From UBA5018 sp044375975 (GTDB lineage: Bacteria > Cyanobacteriota > Cyanobacteriia > PCC-6307 > Cyanobiaceae): 64,000 bases of DNA. Numbering within the stretch: the stretch's first letter is position 1; every line of letters starts with the position of its first letter. Shown piece after piece: positions 33,248-41,157 of the stretch. The DNA is taken from positions 25,667 through 89,666 of the forward strand of contig JBILLQ010000004.1 of NCBI GenBank assembly GCA_044375975.1, read 5' to 3'. Below the pieces are notes generated by a model that was given only the letters and a program-made list of their open reading frames with translations, had not been told where the DNA came from and ran no database searches. Position numbers and translations under genes: made by a program.

Positions 33248-33762
33248 TGTTCACTGCGGTCGATGGCATTGGGATCACTGAGCAGTTCTGGCTGCTCCAA
33301 AAGCGGGAAACGTTCTGCCTTCACCTCCTGGGCGAGGCGGGGGGGCTCCTGCCAGCGGTAGCGCCGTTGCGGCGCCCTGGCCTTGCACAGGGCCTCGCTT
33401 TCGGTGCGCAGGGCCCGCCGCAGGTCCTGGCGGGCTACGGCATCAAAAAATTCCTGGCGGGGCACCAGGCCAGCGCTGAAAGGGGCCGTGCCGTTGCCGT
33501 TAAACAATCGCGCCGCATCGGGGGTCCAGCGGGGCTGGCAGATGCCCTGGCGGCGGGTGTCTGTCTCGATCCAGATGTGCAGGCCATAGCCATCGGGTTG
33601 GCTGACCACGGCCAGGCCGTCGTGGGGCACCCGCCGCGGCAGGGGGTAGATGGCCCAGCTGGGCGTGCGCTGGTTTGGCACACAGCCGGCCAGCAGCCCC
33701 GCCAGCAGCAGCAAACCGGCCCAGGGGGCGGCGCGCTTGCCCCAAAAGCCTGGATCCGCCAT
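33223..33762 (-). CDS. Putative lipoprotein of unknown function
   Basis: This 179-residue protein has a signal sequence and lipobox near the N-terminus: WAGLLLLAGLLAGCVPNQ, with the Cys about residue 26 expected to be lipidated. The mature domain contains SWAIYPLPRRVPHDGLAVV and GLHIWIETDTRRQGICQP, with two further Cys. No known domain is recognised. The start is ATG 33762 or 33768. The C-terminus (LLNGDS) is encoded by the tandem repeat, so the ending may be recent. Confidence 0.72.
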   Translation of the reverse strand: MADPGFWGKRAAPWAGLLLLAGLLAGCVPNQRTPSWAIYPLPRRVPHDGLAVVSQPDGYGLHIWIETDTRRQGICQPRWTPDAARLFNGNGTAPFSAGLVPRQEFFDAVARQDLRRALRTESEALCKARAPQRRYRWQEPPRLAQEVKAERFPLLEQPELLSDPNAIDRSEQRLLNGDS

Positions 33763-33925
33763 CGGCATTAGGCATCGCTGAGAGTGCATCCAAGATGTTG
33801 CAGCTGGGGCCGCCGCCGCCGGGTGGCCGACTTAACCAGCGCCTGAACTGGCCTTGCCTTGCCTGGTCTGGATTGGTTTGGCCGCTGAACTCTGGCCGCC
33901 GGGCAGCGGCCTTAAAGTTGCCCCC

Positions 33926-35134
33926 ATGCAGGTGCCCCCCTTCAGCCTCCGCGAGCAGCTCGATCTCCTCGGCGAGGAATTAGACCAAGCCGTTCTCCAG
34001 GTACTGCGCAGCGGCCAGTACATCGGCGGCACCGCCATTGCCGACTTCGAAGCCGCCTTCGCCCAGGCGGTGCAGGTGCCCCATGCGGTGGGCTGCAATA
34101 GCGGCACCGATGCCCTGATCCTGGCCCTGCGGGGTCTGGGCATCGGCCCCGGCGACGAGGTGATCACCGCCTCCTTCAGTTTCTTCGCCACGGCGGAGGC
34201 GGTGAGTGCGGTGGGTGCCACGCCGGTGTTCGTGGATGTCGATCCAGTCAGCTATTTGATCGACTTGAATCAGTTGGAGGCTGCGATTACGCCGGCCACC
34301 AAGGTGCTGCTACCAGTGCACCTGTTCGGTCGCCCGGTGGACATGGAGCGGCTCTGTGCCATCGCCGGCCGCCATGGCTTGAAGGTGGTGGAGGATTGTG
34401 CCCAGGCCACTGGATCCAGCTGGGCCGGTAGGCCGGTGGGCAGTTGGGGAGATGTGGGCTGTTTCAGTTTCTTTCCCACAAAAAATCTCGGTGGGGCCGG
34501 TGATGGGGGTGCCGTCACCTGTCGCGATGGGGCCCTGGCCCAGGCGATGCGCGAGTTGGCCGTACATGGCATGCCCCGCCGCTATTTGCACACCCAGCTC
34601 GGTTACAACTCTCGCCTCGATGCCATCCAGGCTGCGGTGCTGAACGTAAAACTCCCCCACCTAGCCACCTGGGTGGAGCGCCGCCGCGCCATCGCGGCGC
34701 GCTACCGGGAGCAGCTGGCCCATCTTGACGGCATTCATCTGCCGGTTGATGTGCCCAACGGTCACAGTTGGAATCAGTTTGTCGTGCGCATACCCCATTC
34801 GCGGGCTGCAAGCATCTGTTGTGATACCAATTGCACTCCTTCTGCGGATAGCGCCAATTTTGACCTGCCGGAAGCCTGCTGTCGCGATTGGCTGAAGCAG
34901 CAGTTGCAGGCGGCAGGCGTTAATACCATCATCTACTACCCGATCCCAATTCATCGCCAGCCCGCCTATGAGCACCTGGGCTATGGCCCCGGCTCCCTGC
35001 CGGTCACCGAGCATCTTTGCAGTGAGGTGCTCAGCCTGCCGATCTTTCCTGAATTAACGCTTGAGCAACAGCATCAGGTGGTGCGGGGCCTCTGCCAGCT
35101 GATCGGCGAGAACGCCACCGCCATGGCGGCGTGA
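33926..35134 (+). CDS. DegT/DnrJ/EryC1/StrS PLP-dependent sugar aminotransferase
   Basis: The 402-residue enzyme forms amino sugars on nucleotide-linked ketosugars for surface polysaccharides. The N-terminal LRSGQYIGGTAIADFEAAFA, cofactor loop GCNSGTDALILALRGLGI, EDCAQATGSSW and the PLP lysine in FSFFPTKNLGGAGDGGA are typical. The C-terminal substrate region has YYPIPIHRQPAYEHLG. A cysteine-containing insertion (CCDTNCTPSADSANF) at about 295-315 is unusual for the family. There are no neighbouring sugar genes. Confidence 0.92.
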   Translation: MQVPPFSLREQLDLLGEELDQAVLQVLRSGQYIGGTAIADFEAAFAQAVQVPHAVGCNSGTDALILALRGLGIGPGDEVITASFSFFATAEAVSAVGATPVFVDVDPVSYLIDLNQLEAAITPATKVLLPVHLFGRPVDMERLCAIAGRHGLKVVEDCAQATGSSWAGRPVGSWGDVGCFSFFPTKNLGGAGDGGAVTCRDGALAQAMRELAVHGMPRRYLHTQLGYNSRLDAIQAAVLNVKLPHLATWVERRRAIAARYREQLAHLDGIHLPVDVPNGHSWNQFVVRIPHSRAASICCDTNCTPSADSANFDLPEACCRDWLKQQLQAAGVNTIIYYPIPIHRQPAYEHLGYGPGSLPVTEHLCSEVLSLPIFPELTLEQQHQVVRGLCQLIGENATAMAA

Positions 35135-35297
35135 GCTCGATCAATCTCGATCAATCTCGGTCTTTTTGACAATCTTCGTAATTTTCAAGCTACTTTTTCT
35201 GGGTAATCTTTTTCATTGTATGTTGGAAATCTAGAGGCTATTCCCCTGCTCTATTGGCTTTGATGGTTTGATATAGGGCTGGTGAGTTGTGCTGATA

Positions 35298-36791
35298 TCA
35301 GGCTGGTTTTAGTGATGCATATAGGGCCTTGAAGTGGGCCTGTTGTTGGCGGTGATCCACGATCGGCGTTGGATAGCCGCGGCGCTCCAGGGGGGCGATA
35401 TCGCCGGAGATCAGATCGGCGCTGCTGACGCGGGCCAACTCTGGCAACCAGTGGCGGATGTATTCGGCTTGGGGGTCGAATTTTTTAGCTTGGGTGCTGG
35501 GGTTGAAGATGCGCAGCGGTTTGGGATCCATGCCACTGCTGGCACTCCATTGCCAGCCGCCATTGTTAGCCGCCAGATCGCCATCCACCAGGCGCTGCAT
35601 GAAGGCCCGTTCCCCCCAGCGCCAGTCGCAGATCAGATCCTTCACCAGGAAGGAGGCCACGATCATGCGGCAGCGGTTGTGCATCCAGCCGCTGGTATTC
35701 AGCTGTCGCATGGCTGCATCCACGATCGGGAAGCCGGTGAGGCCGTCGCACCAGGCCTGAAACCTTGCGTGGTTGTTTTCCCAGGGAAACTGCTGCCAGA
35801 GCGGCCGGTAGGGGCCGTCGGCCAGTTCCGGGAAATGGAACAGGGCCTGTTGATAGAACTCCCGCCAGGCCAGTTCCTGCTCCCAAACACGGATTGCCTG
35901 CAGCGACTCCTCCCCCCCCGCCAGGCTGCGGGCCTCCTGGGCCGCGGCCCAGGCCTGCCGGGGGCTGAGGGTGCCGAGCGCCAAGGCGGCGCCGAGGGCG
36001 GAGGTGCCGGTATGGGCGGGGAAATTGCGCTCGGGCTCATAGCTGAGCAGTGGAATCTTGCCTGCTCGGCCATGGCAAAAGTTGTGTAATTGCTCGATGC
36101 CGGCCTGTTCCCCAGGCCGGCAGGGACATTCGGCCGCCGCCGCGAAGCGATGGGGGATCGCCGCCAGCTCAGCGGCGGCAATGAACGGCAGCTGGGCCCA
36201 GCCCTGGGGATCGGCCAGGGCCTCTGGATTGAGATCGATCAGGCCGTCAGGAGCCGGCAGGGGGTCGAGGCCACCGGCCGCCGCCGATCCCAGGGCGGCC
36301 TTGCCCTCCACCTGGTGGCGCCAGTTGCGCAAGAAGGGTCCATACACCCGGTAGGGATCGCCGCTGCCGGTGTAGATGGCGCTGGGGTCCACCAGGAGCT
36401 GATCCCAATCCGCCAGCACCCAGGTGGACTGGGCCTGGAGGGCGGCGGCCACCCGCCGGTCGCGCTCGCGGGCCCGGGGTTCCACATCACGGTTCCAGGC
36501 CACCACCTCGGCGCCCATGGCGCGGGCCAAGGCCGGCAGCAGGGTGAGCGGATCGCCGCGCAGCAGCAGCAGCCTGGAGCCGGCCTGTCGCCAGCGCTCG
36601 GCCAGCTCCCGCAGGCTTTCGAGCAGAAACCACAGCCGAGCTGGTGCCATGGTGTCGGCCGCCAGGAGCTCGGGGTCAAGCACATAGACGCCGGTTAGCG
36701 CCGGCGTGGCGGCGGCGGCGGCCGCCAGGCCGAGGTTGTCGCCGAGGCGCAGGTCGCGGCGATGCCAGAACAGCCAGCGGGGCGGAGCCAT
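35298..36791 (-). CDS. phr: DNA photolyase, cryptochrome/photolyase family
   Basis: The 497-residue flavoprotein would repair UV cyclobutane dimers with blue light. The N-terminal antenna domain begins LFWHRRDLRLGDNLGLAAA. The C-terminal FAD domain has WELAWREFYQQALFHFPEL-like helices, GFPIVDAAMRQLNTSGWMHN, WQWSASSGMDPKPLRIFNP and the TQAKKFDPQAEYIRHWLPEL end, all typical of class I CPD photolyases. The ATG at 36791 overlaps the stop of the upstream NUDIX gene by one base (TGATG). The antenna chromophore cannot be fixed from sequence alone. Confidence 0.93.
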   Translation of the reverse strand: MAPPRWLFWHRRDLRLGDNLGLAAAAAATPALTGVYVLDPELLAADTMAPARLWFLLESLRELAERWRQAGSRLLLLRGDPLTLLPALARAMGAEVVAWNRDVEPRARERDRRVAAALQAQSTWVLADWDQLLVDPSAIYTGSGDPYRVYGPFLRNWRHQVEGKAALGSAAAGGLDPLPAPDGLIDLNPEALADPQGWAQLPFIAAAELAAIPHRFAAAAECPCRPGEQAGIEQLHNFCHGRAGKIPLLSYEPERNFPAHTGTSALGAALALGTLSPRQAWAAAQEARSLAGGEESLQAIRVWEQELAWREFYQQALFHFPELADGPYRPLWQQFPWENNHARFQAWCDGLTGFPIVDAAMRQLNTSGWMHNRCRMIVASFLVKDLICDWRWGERAFMQRLVDGDLAANNGGWQWSASSGMDPKPLRIFNPSTQAKKFDPQAEYIRHWLPELARVSSADLISGDIAPLERRGYPTPIVDHRQQQAHFKALYASLKPA

Positions 36792-37351
36792 CAAATTCCC
36801 AGCAGTTGCTTGGCCCGCAGCCAGGCTGTCACGCTCTTGGCATCCAGGTATTCATCGCCACTGGCCAGGGCCGCATCCAGTTCGGCAGGCGTCAGCAGCA
36901 GCACCTCGATGTCTTCGTCGTCATCGCCGGCCGGGGGTTGGCTGAGGGGGGTGAGTTCGCGGGCCAGGAACAGGTGGATCACCTCGTTGGAATAGCCAGG
37001 GCAGGGCAGCAGCGTGCCCAGGGGATCCCAGCGGGCGGCGCTGTAGCCCGCTTCCTCTTGCAGCTCCCTTTGCATCGTGCATAGGGGATCTTCTCCATCA
37101 TCCAAGGTGCCGGCGGGAAACTCCAGCAGGCGGGTTTGCACAGCAAAGCGGTACTGGCGCAGGATCACCACCCGGCCATCGGCCAGCAGCGGCACCGCCA
37201 AGGAGGCCCCGGGATGGCGGATCAGACCAAAGTTGCCCTGCATCCCCTTGGGCAGGGCCATGCGGTTTACCTCAAAGCGCAATTTGCGCGCATCGAGGGC
37301 TGCGATGGTCTCAAGCAGAAGCGAGGGCTCCGGGGCTGGCAAGGGCGCCAT
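36791..37351 (-). CDS. NUDIX hydrolase, ADP-ribose pyrophosphatase-like
   Basis: The 186-residue enzyme has a complete NUDIX box: GTLDDGEDPLCTMQRELQEE followed by AGY, fitting GX5EX7REUXEEXGU. Upstream it has the ADPRase-like LRQYRFAVQTRLLEFPAG, which suggests nucleoside-diphosphate sugars as substrates. The start MAPLPAPEPSLLLETI at 37351 is chosen because homologues begin there; 31 more codons are open upstream but are Pro/Arg-rich. It is coupled to the photolyase by a one-base stop/start overlap. Confidence 0.9.
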   Translation of the reverse strand: MAPLPAPEPSLLLETIAALDARKLRFEVNRMALPKGMQGNFGLIRHPGASLAVPLLADGRVVILRQYRFAVQTRLLEFPAGTLDDGEDPLCTMQRELQEEAGYSAARWDPLGTLLPCPGYSNEVIHLFLARELTPLSQPPAGDDDEDIEVLLLTPAELDAALASGDEYLDAKSVTAWLRAKQLLGI

Positions 37352-37444
37352 CGAGGGCAGCTGCGGCGGATGTGGGCCATAAGCATGACGCGAACCGGGC
37401 GGGGGGGGGCGGCGGATTGCGCTGGTTTGCCTCGGTTGCTCCAT

Positions 37445-37471
37445 AAAAAACCGGCCCTCTTGCGGAGGCCG
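37445..37471 (-). terminator. Rho-independent terminator, minus strand
   Basis: On the minus strand CGGCCTC and GAGGGCCG pair with one bulged G around a CGCAA loop and run into GTTTTTT. It lies 36 bp after the stop of the remnant at 37507-37859 and so marks the end of an old leftward transcript just upstream of the NUDIX gene. Confidence 0.72.
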
Positions 37472-37506
37472 TAAATAATTTACCGCTAGCTTTGACTGCT
37501 AGATAT

Positions 37507-37859
37507 TTATCTAAAAACGATGAAATCTTGGCTGAATTTTACGGGAAACCGGGCCTGGGCCGAGGCCACATCGGAAGGTGGATGGGGGTTGAATCTGCCC
37601 AGTGTGGCGCTCTGGGTGGCTGCCGGTGAGCCATTGCCATCGGCGTCATCGGCGAGGGCGCCATTGTTGGTTTTATAGGTAACTCTGGTGCTGGATTTGC
37701 TGGCCGCCGCGCCTGGTTGAGCGAGCTCACTCCAACATCCTGGCCCCTGCCGATGTTGAGGGCGACCAGATCCAGGGGCCTTCCCACCAGGCCAATGCAC
37801 AGGGCGTTCTTTTTGACGTCTGTCCATCGGGCGATCCCTTTATTGCTGGCGGTGAGCAT
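37507..37859 (-). pseudogene. Frameshifted remnant, possibly pilin-like
   Basis: Two overlapping minus-strand frames join into one plausible protein: residues MLTASNKGIARWTDVKKNAL to about GQDVGVS in one frame, then ELAQPGAAASKSSTRVTYKT to the C-terminus FSQDFIVFR in the next, with the switch near 37730. The ASNKG...KKNAL start and Gly/Asn/Thr-rich rest faintly resemble the part of a type IV pilin after its hydrophobic helix, which is missing. A terminator follows the stop, which favours a former gene. The family is uncertain. Confidence 0.3.
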
Positions 37860-37942
37860 GGCCCCGGTCTGCTGTGCAAGCGAATCGCGGGCCGGCTTGT
37901 CGGTTTATGGCTGAGCGAAGCCAATGTGTGGGAATTGAAGAA

Positions 37943-38155
37943 ATGTTTTTTCTGTTGCGATGGCTACCTGTCTTCGCAATGGCAAAGACTTTGCGCTGGC
38001 TAGGCGCTCTGGGGGCTGCGCTGATTGGATGGTCAATTTTTCGAGGTGTTCTTTATTCTCTTCGTGATTATTTAGATCGAACTGAGGCGATATCTGAATC
38101 TTGTTTTGATCGGCGCCACCTGCTTAAAGGGGCCGCGGTCCAGCTGCGAGGCTAG
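37943..38155 (+). CDS. Doubtful small membrane protein
   Basis: The open frame of 70 codons (MFFLLRWLPVFAMAKTLRWL, then ALGAALIGWSIFRGVLYSL) could encode one or two membrane helices. It lies in an AT-rich stretch and overlaps the 3' end of the convergent thioesterase gene by 32 bp. There is no homology I recognise and no clear ribosome-binding site, so it may not be a gene. Confidence 0.2.
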   Translation: MFFLLRWLPVFAMAKTLRWLGALGAALIGWSIFRGVLYSLRDYLDRTEAISESCFDRRHLLKGAAVQLRG

Positions 38156-38582
38156 AGGCCTCCAGCCAGCGAGCGATCGGCTCCGGCAGGGCGCAGCGGC
38201 GCCGGCTGGCCACTTCTATGGCCAGGTGGCGGCTTAATGCTTCGGCCACCTCTTGGTTGGCTGAGCGAAATAGGTAGCGAATTTGGAAGCAGCCAGGATC
38301 GAGTCGTTGGGGTTCCAGTTGGATTGCCAGGGGATCGCCACAGCCCAGGGGGCGGCGGAAATCGGCGCTGCAGTGGACGATCGGCAGAGCGATGGGCGGT
38401 GTTTTGCCGGGGGTGGGAAACAGTTCATCTGCGGCGATCCCGAAGCGCTCCAGGCTCTCTTCGTAGGCCTCGTGGCACCAGCGCAGCAGCTGGTGGAAGT
38501 GCATCACGCCGGCGGCGTCCGTGTCGCCGAAGCGCACCTTGCGGCGGATGATTAGCCAGCTGTTGGGATCCATGCCGGCCAT
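38124..38582 (-). CDS. Acyl-CoA thioesterase, probable DHNA-CoA hydrolase
   Basis: The 152-residue hotdog-fold protein has RRKVRFGDTDAAGVMHFHQL, with the catalytic Asp of 4-hydroxybenzoyl-CoA-type thioesterases, and RWCHEAYEESLERFGIA. These are the landmarks of cyanobacterial MenI, which releases 1,4-dihydroxy-2-naphthoate in phylloquinone synthesis. The specificity is inferred from family resemblance and the lack of other men genes nearby gives no support. Start ATG 38582 or 38573. Confidence 0.8.
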   Translation of the reverse strand: MAGMDPNSWLIIRRKVRFGDTDAAGVMHFHQLLRWCHEAYEESLERFGIAADELFPTPGKTPPIALPIVHCSADFRRPLGCGDPLAIQLEPQRLDPGCFQIRYLFRSANQEVAEALSRHLAIEVASRRRCALPEPIARWLEASSLAAGPRPL

Positions 38583-38661
38583 GTTGCCACCCGCCGCAGG
38601 GAACCTGTGCTTGTGCCAGGCCCTCAACGCACCTACATTCCGGCTGAATTGCAACTATGCC

Positions 38662-39248
38662 TTGGCCTGTCCCGCCGCCTACGAAAAGCCCAGCCTCAAC
38701 CGGGCCTGGGAGGCCTTTCTCCCCCACTTACCAGCGATCCTGCTGATTTGGGTGGCCACCGTGGTGATCAGTTGGGTCAGCTCGGTCAGCTGCCCTACGT
38801 GATCTTCTCAAACCTGGTGGGGGTGCTGTTCGTGGCAGTGCCCGCCATGCACTACGACACTGGCGAGACGATCACCCTGGAAGCTGCTTTCCGGGGCCTA
38901 TTCAAGCGCCCCTGGCGCTATTTGTTGGCAGGTTTACTCTTCTCAAGCGCTGTTGCGATTGGTACCTTGCTTTGCATCCTGCCCGGCATCGCCGTGGCGC
39001 TGGTGTCACCGGTGTATGTGAATAAGGTGTTCAATACTGATGCTCCTATTTTACATGCCATGCAAGCTTCGTTTCGGGCTGTTTATGGTTCGCAAAAGGG
39101 TTGTGAGTTTGTGGGTATCCAGGCCCTGGCGGGTCTGTTTGTGTTTGTGGTTACTGCGGTTACCTGCGGCCTGGGGGCTGTTTTGGCCATACCTGTATCT
39201 AGCTTCTATATCCAGAATGCCGCTTACCACAAGGGCGTTCTATCTTAG
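38662..39248 (+). pseudogene. Frameshifted multi-helix membrane protein gene
   Basis: Two frames carry one protein. The first (TTG at 38662; KPSLNRAWEAFLPHLPAILL, then IWVATVVISWVSS) ends at a TGA at 38799. The second continues LPYVIFSNLVGVLFVAVPAM, HYDTGETITLEAAFRGLFKR, CILPGIAVALVSPVYVNKVF and QNAAYHKGVLS to 39248. Related cyanobacterial proteins have a longer stretch between the two parts. The junction has a direct repeat (GGTCAGCTCGGTCAGCT), suggesting a slippage deletion plus frameshift. The inverted-repeat element at 39249 starts right after the stop. Confidence 0.7.
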
Positions 39249-39358
39249 GGGCACCTCGAAAAATTGCCCGTTTGGCTCCTTCAAGTCGTGGATCAGCAAG
39301 ATTACCCAATGCTTCTTAGCTCATGAGGGGGTGCGATTTGAAATTTTTCGAGGTGCCC
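39249..39358. mobile_element. 110-bp MITE-like element with 17-bp terminal inverted repeats
   Basis: The ends are perfect 17-bp inverted repeats: GGGCACCTCGAAAAATT at 39249-39265 and its complement at 39342-39358. The inside codes for nothing convincing. The left end is itself a hairpin (GGGCA...TGCCC), and the same hairpin recurs at 57100. A clean target duplication is not evident (CTTAG on the left, TTTTAAG on the right). It is best read as a non-autonomous element related to an insertion sequence. Confidence 0.68.
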
Positions 39359-39457
39359 TTTTAAGCTGCCCCGCCGGATGGATTAAGTTTTTTCACCTCC
39401 CCAAGGTTTTGACTTCCCCTCCCCAGGTTTAATCTCCTGGCAAGTCTGCCCAGACCC

Positions 39458-39913
39458 CTATCCAGTAGCAAAGTCCGAAAAAGCAATAAAAGCCGGGAAA
39501 GCAATAAAAGCAGGAAATGTCAGCAAGCCGCCTAGGCCTAGGTCATAGCTGAACACAAGCCGCATCGCCCAGTAGGCCACTAGGGCCAGGGCGGTGGCGG
39601 CTAAATGCCAAGGCTTAATTCCCGCTAGCCCCAGCCGCCGCCGCCGCATTGCCGCCAGCGACCAGATCACCAGCCCTGCCGCCAGCAGCGGCCCAAAGGC
39701 GTGCAGCTGCAAGGCGCTGCTGAAATCCCCCCGCAGGCTGGTGCAGGTGGCGCGGGTGAGGAAGCAGCTGGGGCAGGGGATGCCGGTGAGGGACCGCAGC
39801 GGACAGCTGAAGCCAGGTAACTCTGGCCTGCCGCCCTTGAACCACAGGTAGGTGGTGAGGCCGGTGGGCAGCAGATGGGCCGAGCGCCGGAGGTTGGCCA
39901 GCAGGCGATTCAG
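39458..39913 (-). CDS. DUF2752 membrane protein, start codon unclear
   Basis: The frame encodes the DUF2752 core: LTGIPCPSCFLTRATCTSLR (the CPxC...TRA motif) followed by FSSALQLHAFGPLLAAGL and two membrane helices. Upstream it is open through PLNRLLANLRRSAHLL to an in-frame stop that overlaps the ndhH end, but no ATG, GTG or TTG lies before the Cys motif. Either a CTG/ATC start coupled to ndhH termination (10 bp away) is used, or the start has been lost. The C-terminus has a duplicated FPAFIAFPAFIAF encoded by a short repeat. Confidence 0.6.
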   Translation of the reverse strand: MNRLLANLRRSAHLLPTGLTTYLWFKGGRPELPGFSCPLRSLTGIPCPSCFLTRATCTSLRGDFSSALQLHAFGPLLAAGLVIWSLAAMRRRRLGLAGIKPWHLAATALALVAYWAMRLVFSYDLGLGGLLTFPAFIAFPAFIAFSDFATG

Positions 39914-39923
39914 GGGGCGGCGA

Positions 39924-41108
39924 TCAGCGATCCACCGAGCCCATGATCACGTCGATTGAGCCAAGAATCGCCATGATGTCGGCCACTTTTGCCCCCTTGA
40001 GGATGTGGGGCAAGATTTGCAGATTGTTTTGATCGGCGGCGCGAATTTTGAAGCGCCAGGGGGTGACGTCGTCGTTGCCCTGGATGAAGATGCCGATTTC
40101 GCCCTTGCCCGATTCGAGGCGGGTGTAGAGCTCGCCGGAGGGAATTTTGAAGGTGGGGGCCACTTTTTTGGCTACGTACTGATAGTCAAAGCCATACCAC
40201 TCGCTCTTCTTGCCCTGGGCCATTCGCTGGGCCTCCAGATTTTCGGTGGCTCCGCCGGGGATCATGGCGCAGGCCTGGCGCAGGATTTTTAGCGATTGGC
40301 GCATCTCGCTGACGCGCACCCGGTAGCGAGCGAAGCAGTCGCCCTCTTTCTCCCAAACCACATCCCAGTCGAAGTCGTCGTAGCACTCGTAGTGGTCAAT
40401 TTTGCGCAGGTCCCAGGGCACACCGGAGGCGCGCAGCATCGGGCCAGAAAGGCTCCAATTGATCGCCTGCTCGCGAGTCACCACCCCCAAGCCCTCGATG
40501 CGGCGGCGGAAGATCGGGTTATTGGTGATTAGTTTCTCGTATTCATCGATTTTCGGGCCAAACCAATCGCAGAAGTCGAGACATTTTTCCAGCCAGCCAT
40601 AGGGCAGATCGGCCGCTACACCACCAATCCGGAAGTAGTTGTTATTGATCAAGCGCTGGCCGGTGGCCGCTTCCCAGAGGTCATAGATCATCTCCCGTTC
40701 GCGGAAGATATAGAAAAAGGGCGTCTGGGCGCCCACATCCGCGAGGAAGGGACCAAGCCAGAGCAGGTGGTTGGCGATGCGGTTCAGCTCCAGCATCAGC
40801 ACCCGGATGTAGCTGGCGCGTTTGGGCACCGTCACGTTGGCGAGGCGCTCCGGCGCATTGACCACAATCGCCTCGTAGAACATGCCCGCCGCGTAGTCCA
40901 TGCGGCTCACGTAGGGCACGAACATCACGTTCGTGCGGTTTTCGGCGATCTTCTCCATGCCGCGGTGCAGGTAGCCGATCACCGGCTCGCAGTCCACCAC
41001 GTCTTCTCCATCGAGGGTCACCACCAGCCGCAACACCCCGTGCATCGAGGGGTGATGGGGCCCGAAGTTGACCACCATCGGCTCCGTGCGCGTCTCCAGC
41101 TGCGTCAT
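39924..41108 (-). CDS. ndhH: NAD(P)H-quinone oxidoreductase subunit H (NDH-1 49-kDa)
   Basis: This 394-residue peripheral subunit of the photosynthetic NDH-1 complex lines the quinone pocket on the thylakoid stroma side. Signatures are VNFGPHHPSMHGVLRLVV, EPVIGYLHRGMEKIAENR, GGVAADLPYGW and the C-terminal HILKGAKVADIMAILGSIDV. The ATG at 41108 (MTQLETRTEP) matches homologues; the frame upstream overlaps the rsmH start region and is not used. It is divergent from rsmH with 49 bp between starts. Confidence 0.97.
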   Translation of the reverse strand: MTQLETRTEPMVVNFGPHHPSMHGVLRLVVTLDGEDVVDCEPVIGYLHRGMEKIAENRTNVMFVPYVSRMDYAAGMFYEAIVVNAPERLANVTVPKRASYIRVLMLELNRIANHLLWLGPFLADVGAQTPFFYIFREREMIYDLWEAATGQRLINNNYFRIGGVAADLPYGWLEKCLDFCDWFGPKIDEYEKLITNNPIFRRRIEGLGVVTREQAINWSLSGPMLRASGVPWDLRKIDHYECYDDFDWDVVWEKEGDCFARYRVRVSEMRQSLKILRQACAMIPGGATENLEAQRMAQGKKSEWYGFDYQYVAKKVAPTFKIPSGELYTRLESGKGEIGIFIQGNDDVTPWRFKIRAADQNNLQILPHILKGAKVADIMAILGSIDVIMGSVDR

Positions 41109-41157
41109 GGGGCCGTGGGGGGAAGGGATGAGCTGGCGGGATCTTAGGAAGGAGAGC

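Noticed and set aside
39040..39432. Plus-strand frame through the MITE
   Set aside because: It overlaps the membrane-protein remnant in another frame and has no homology I recognise.
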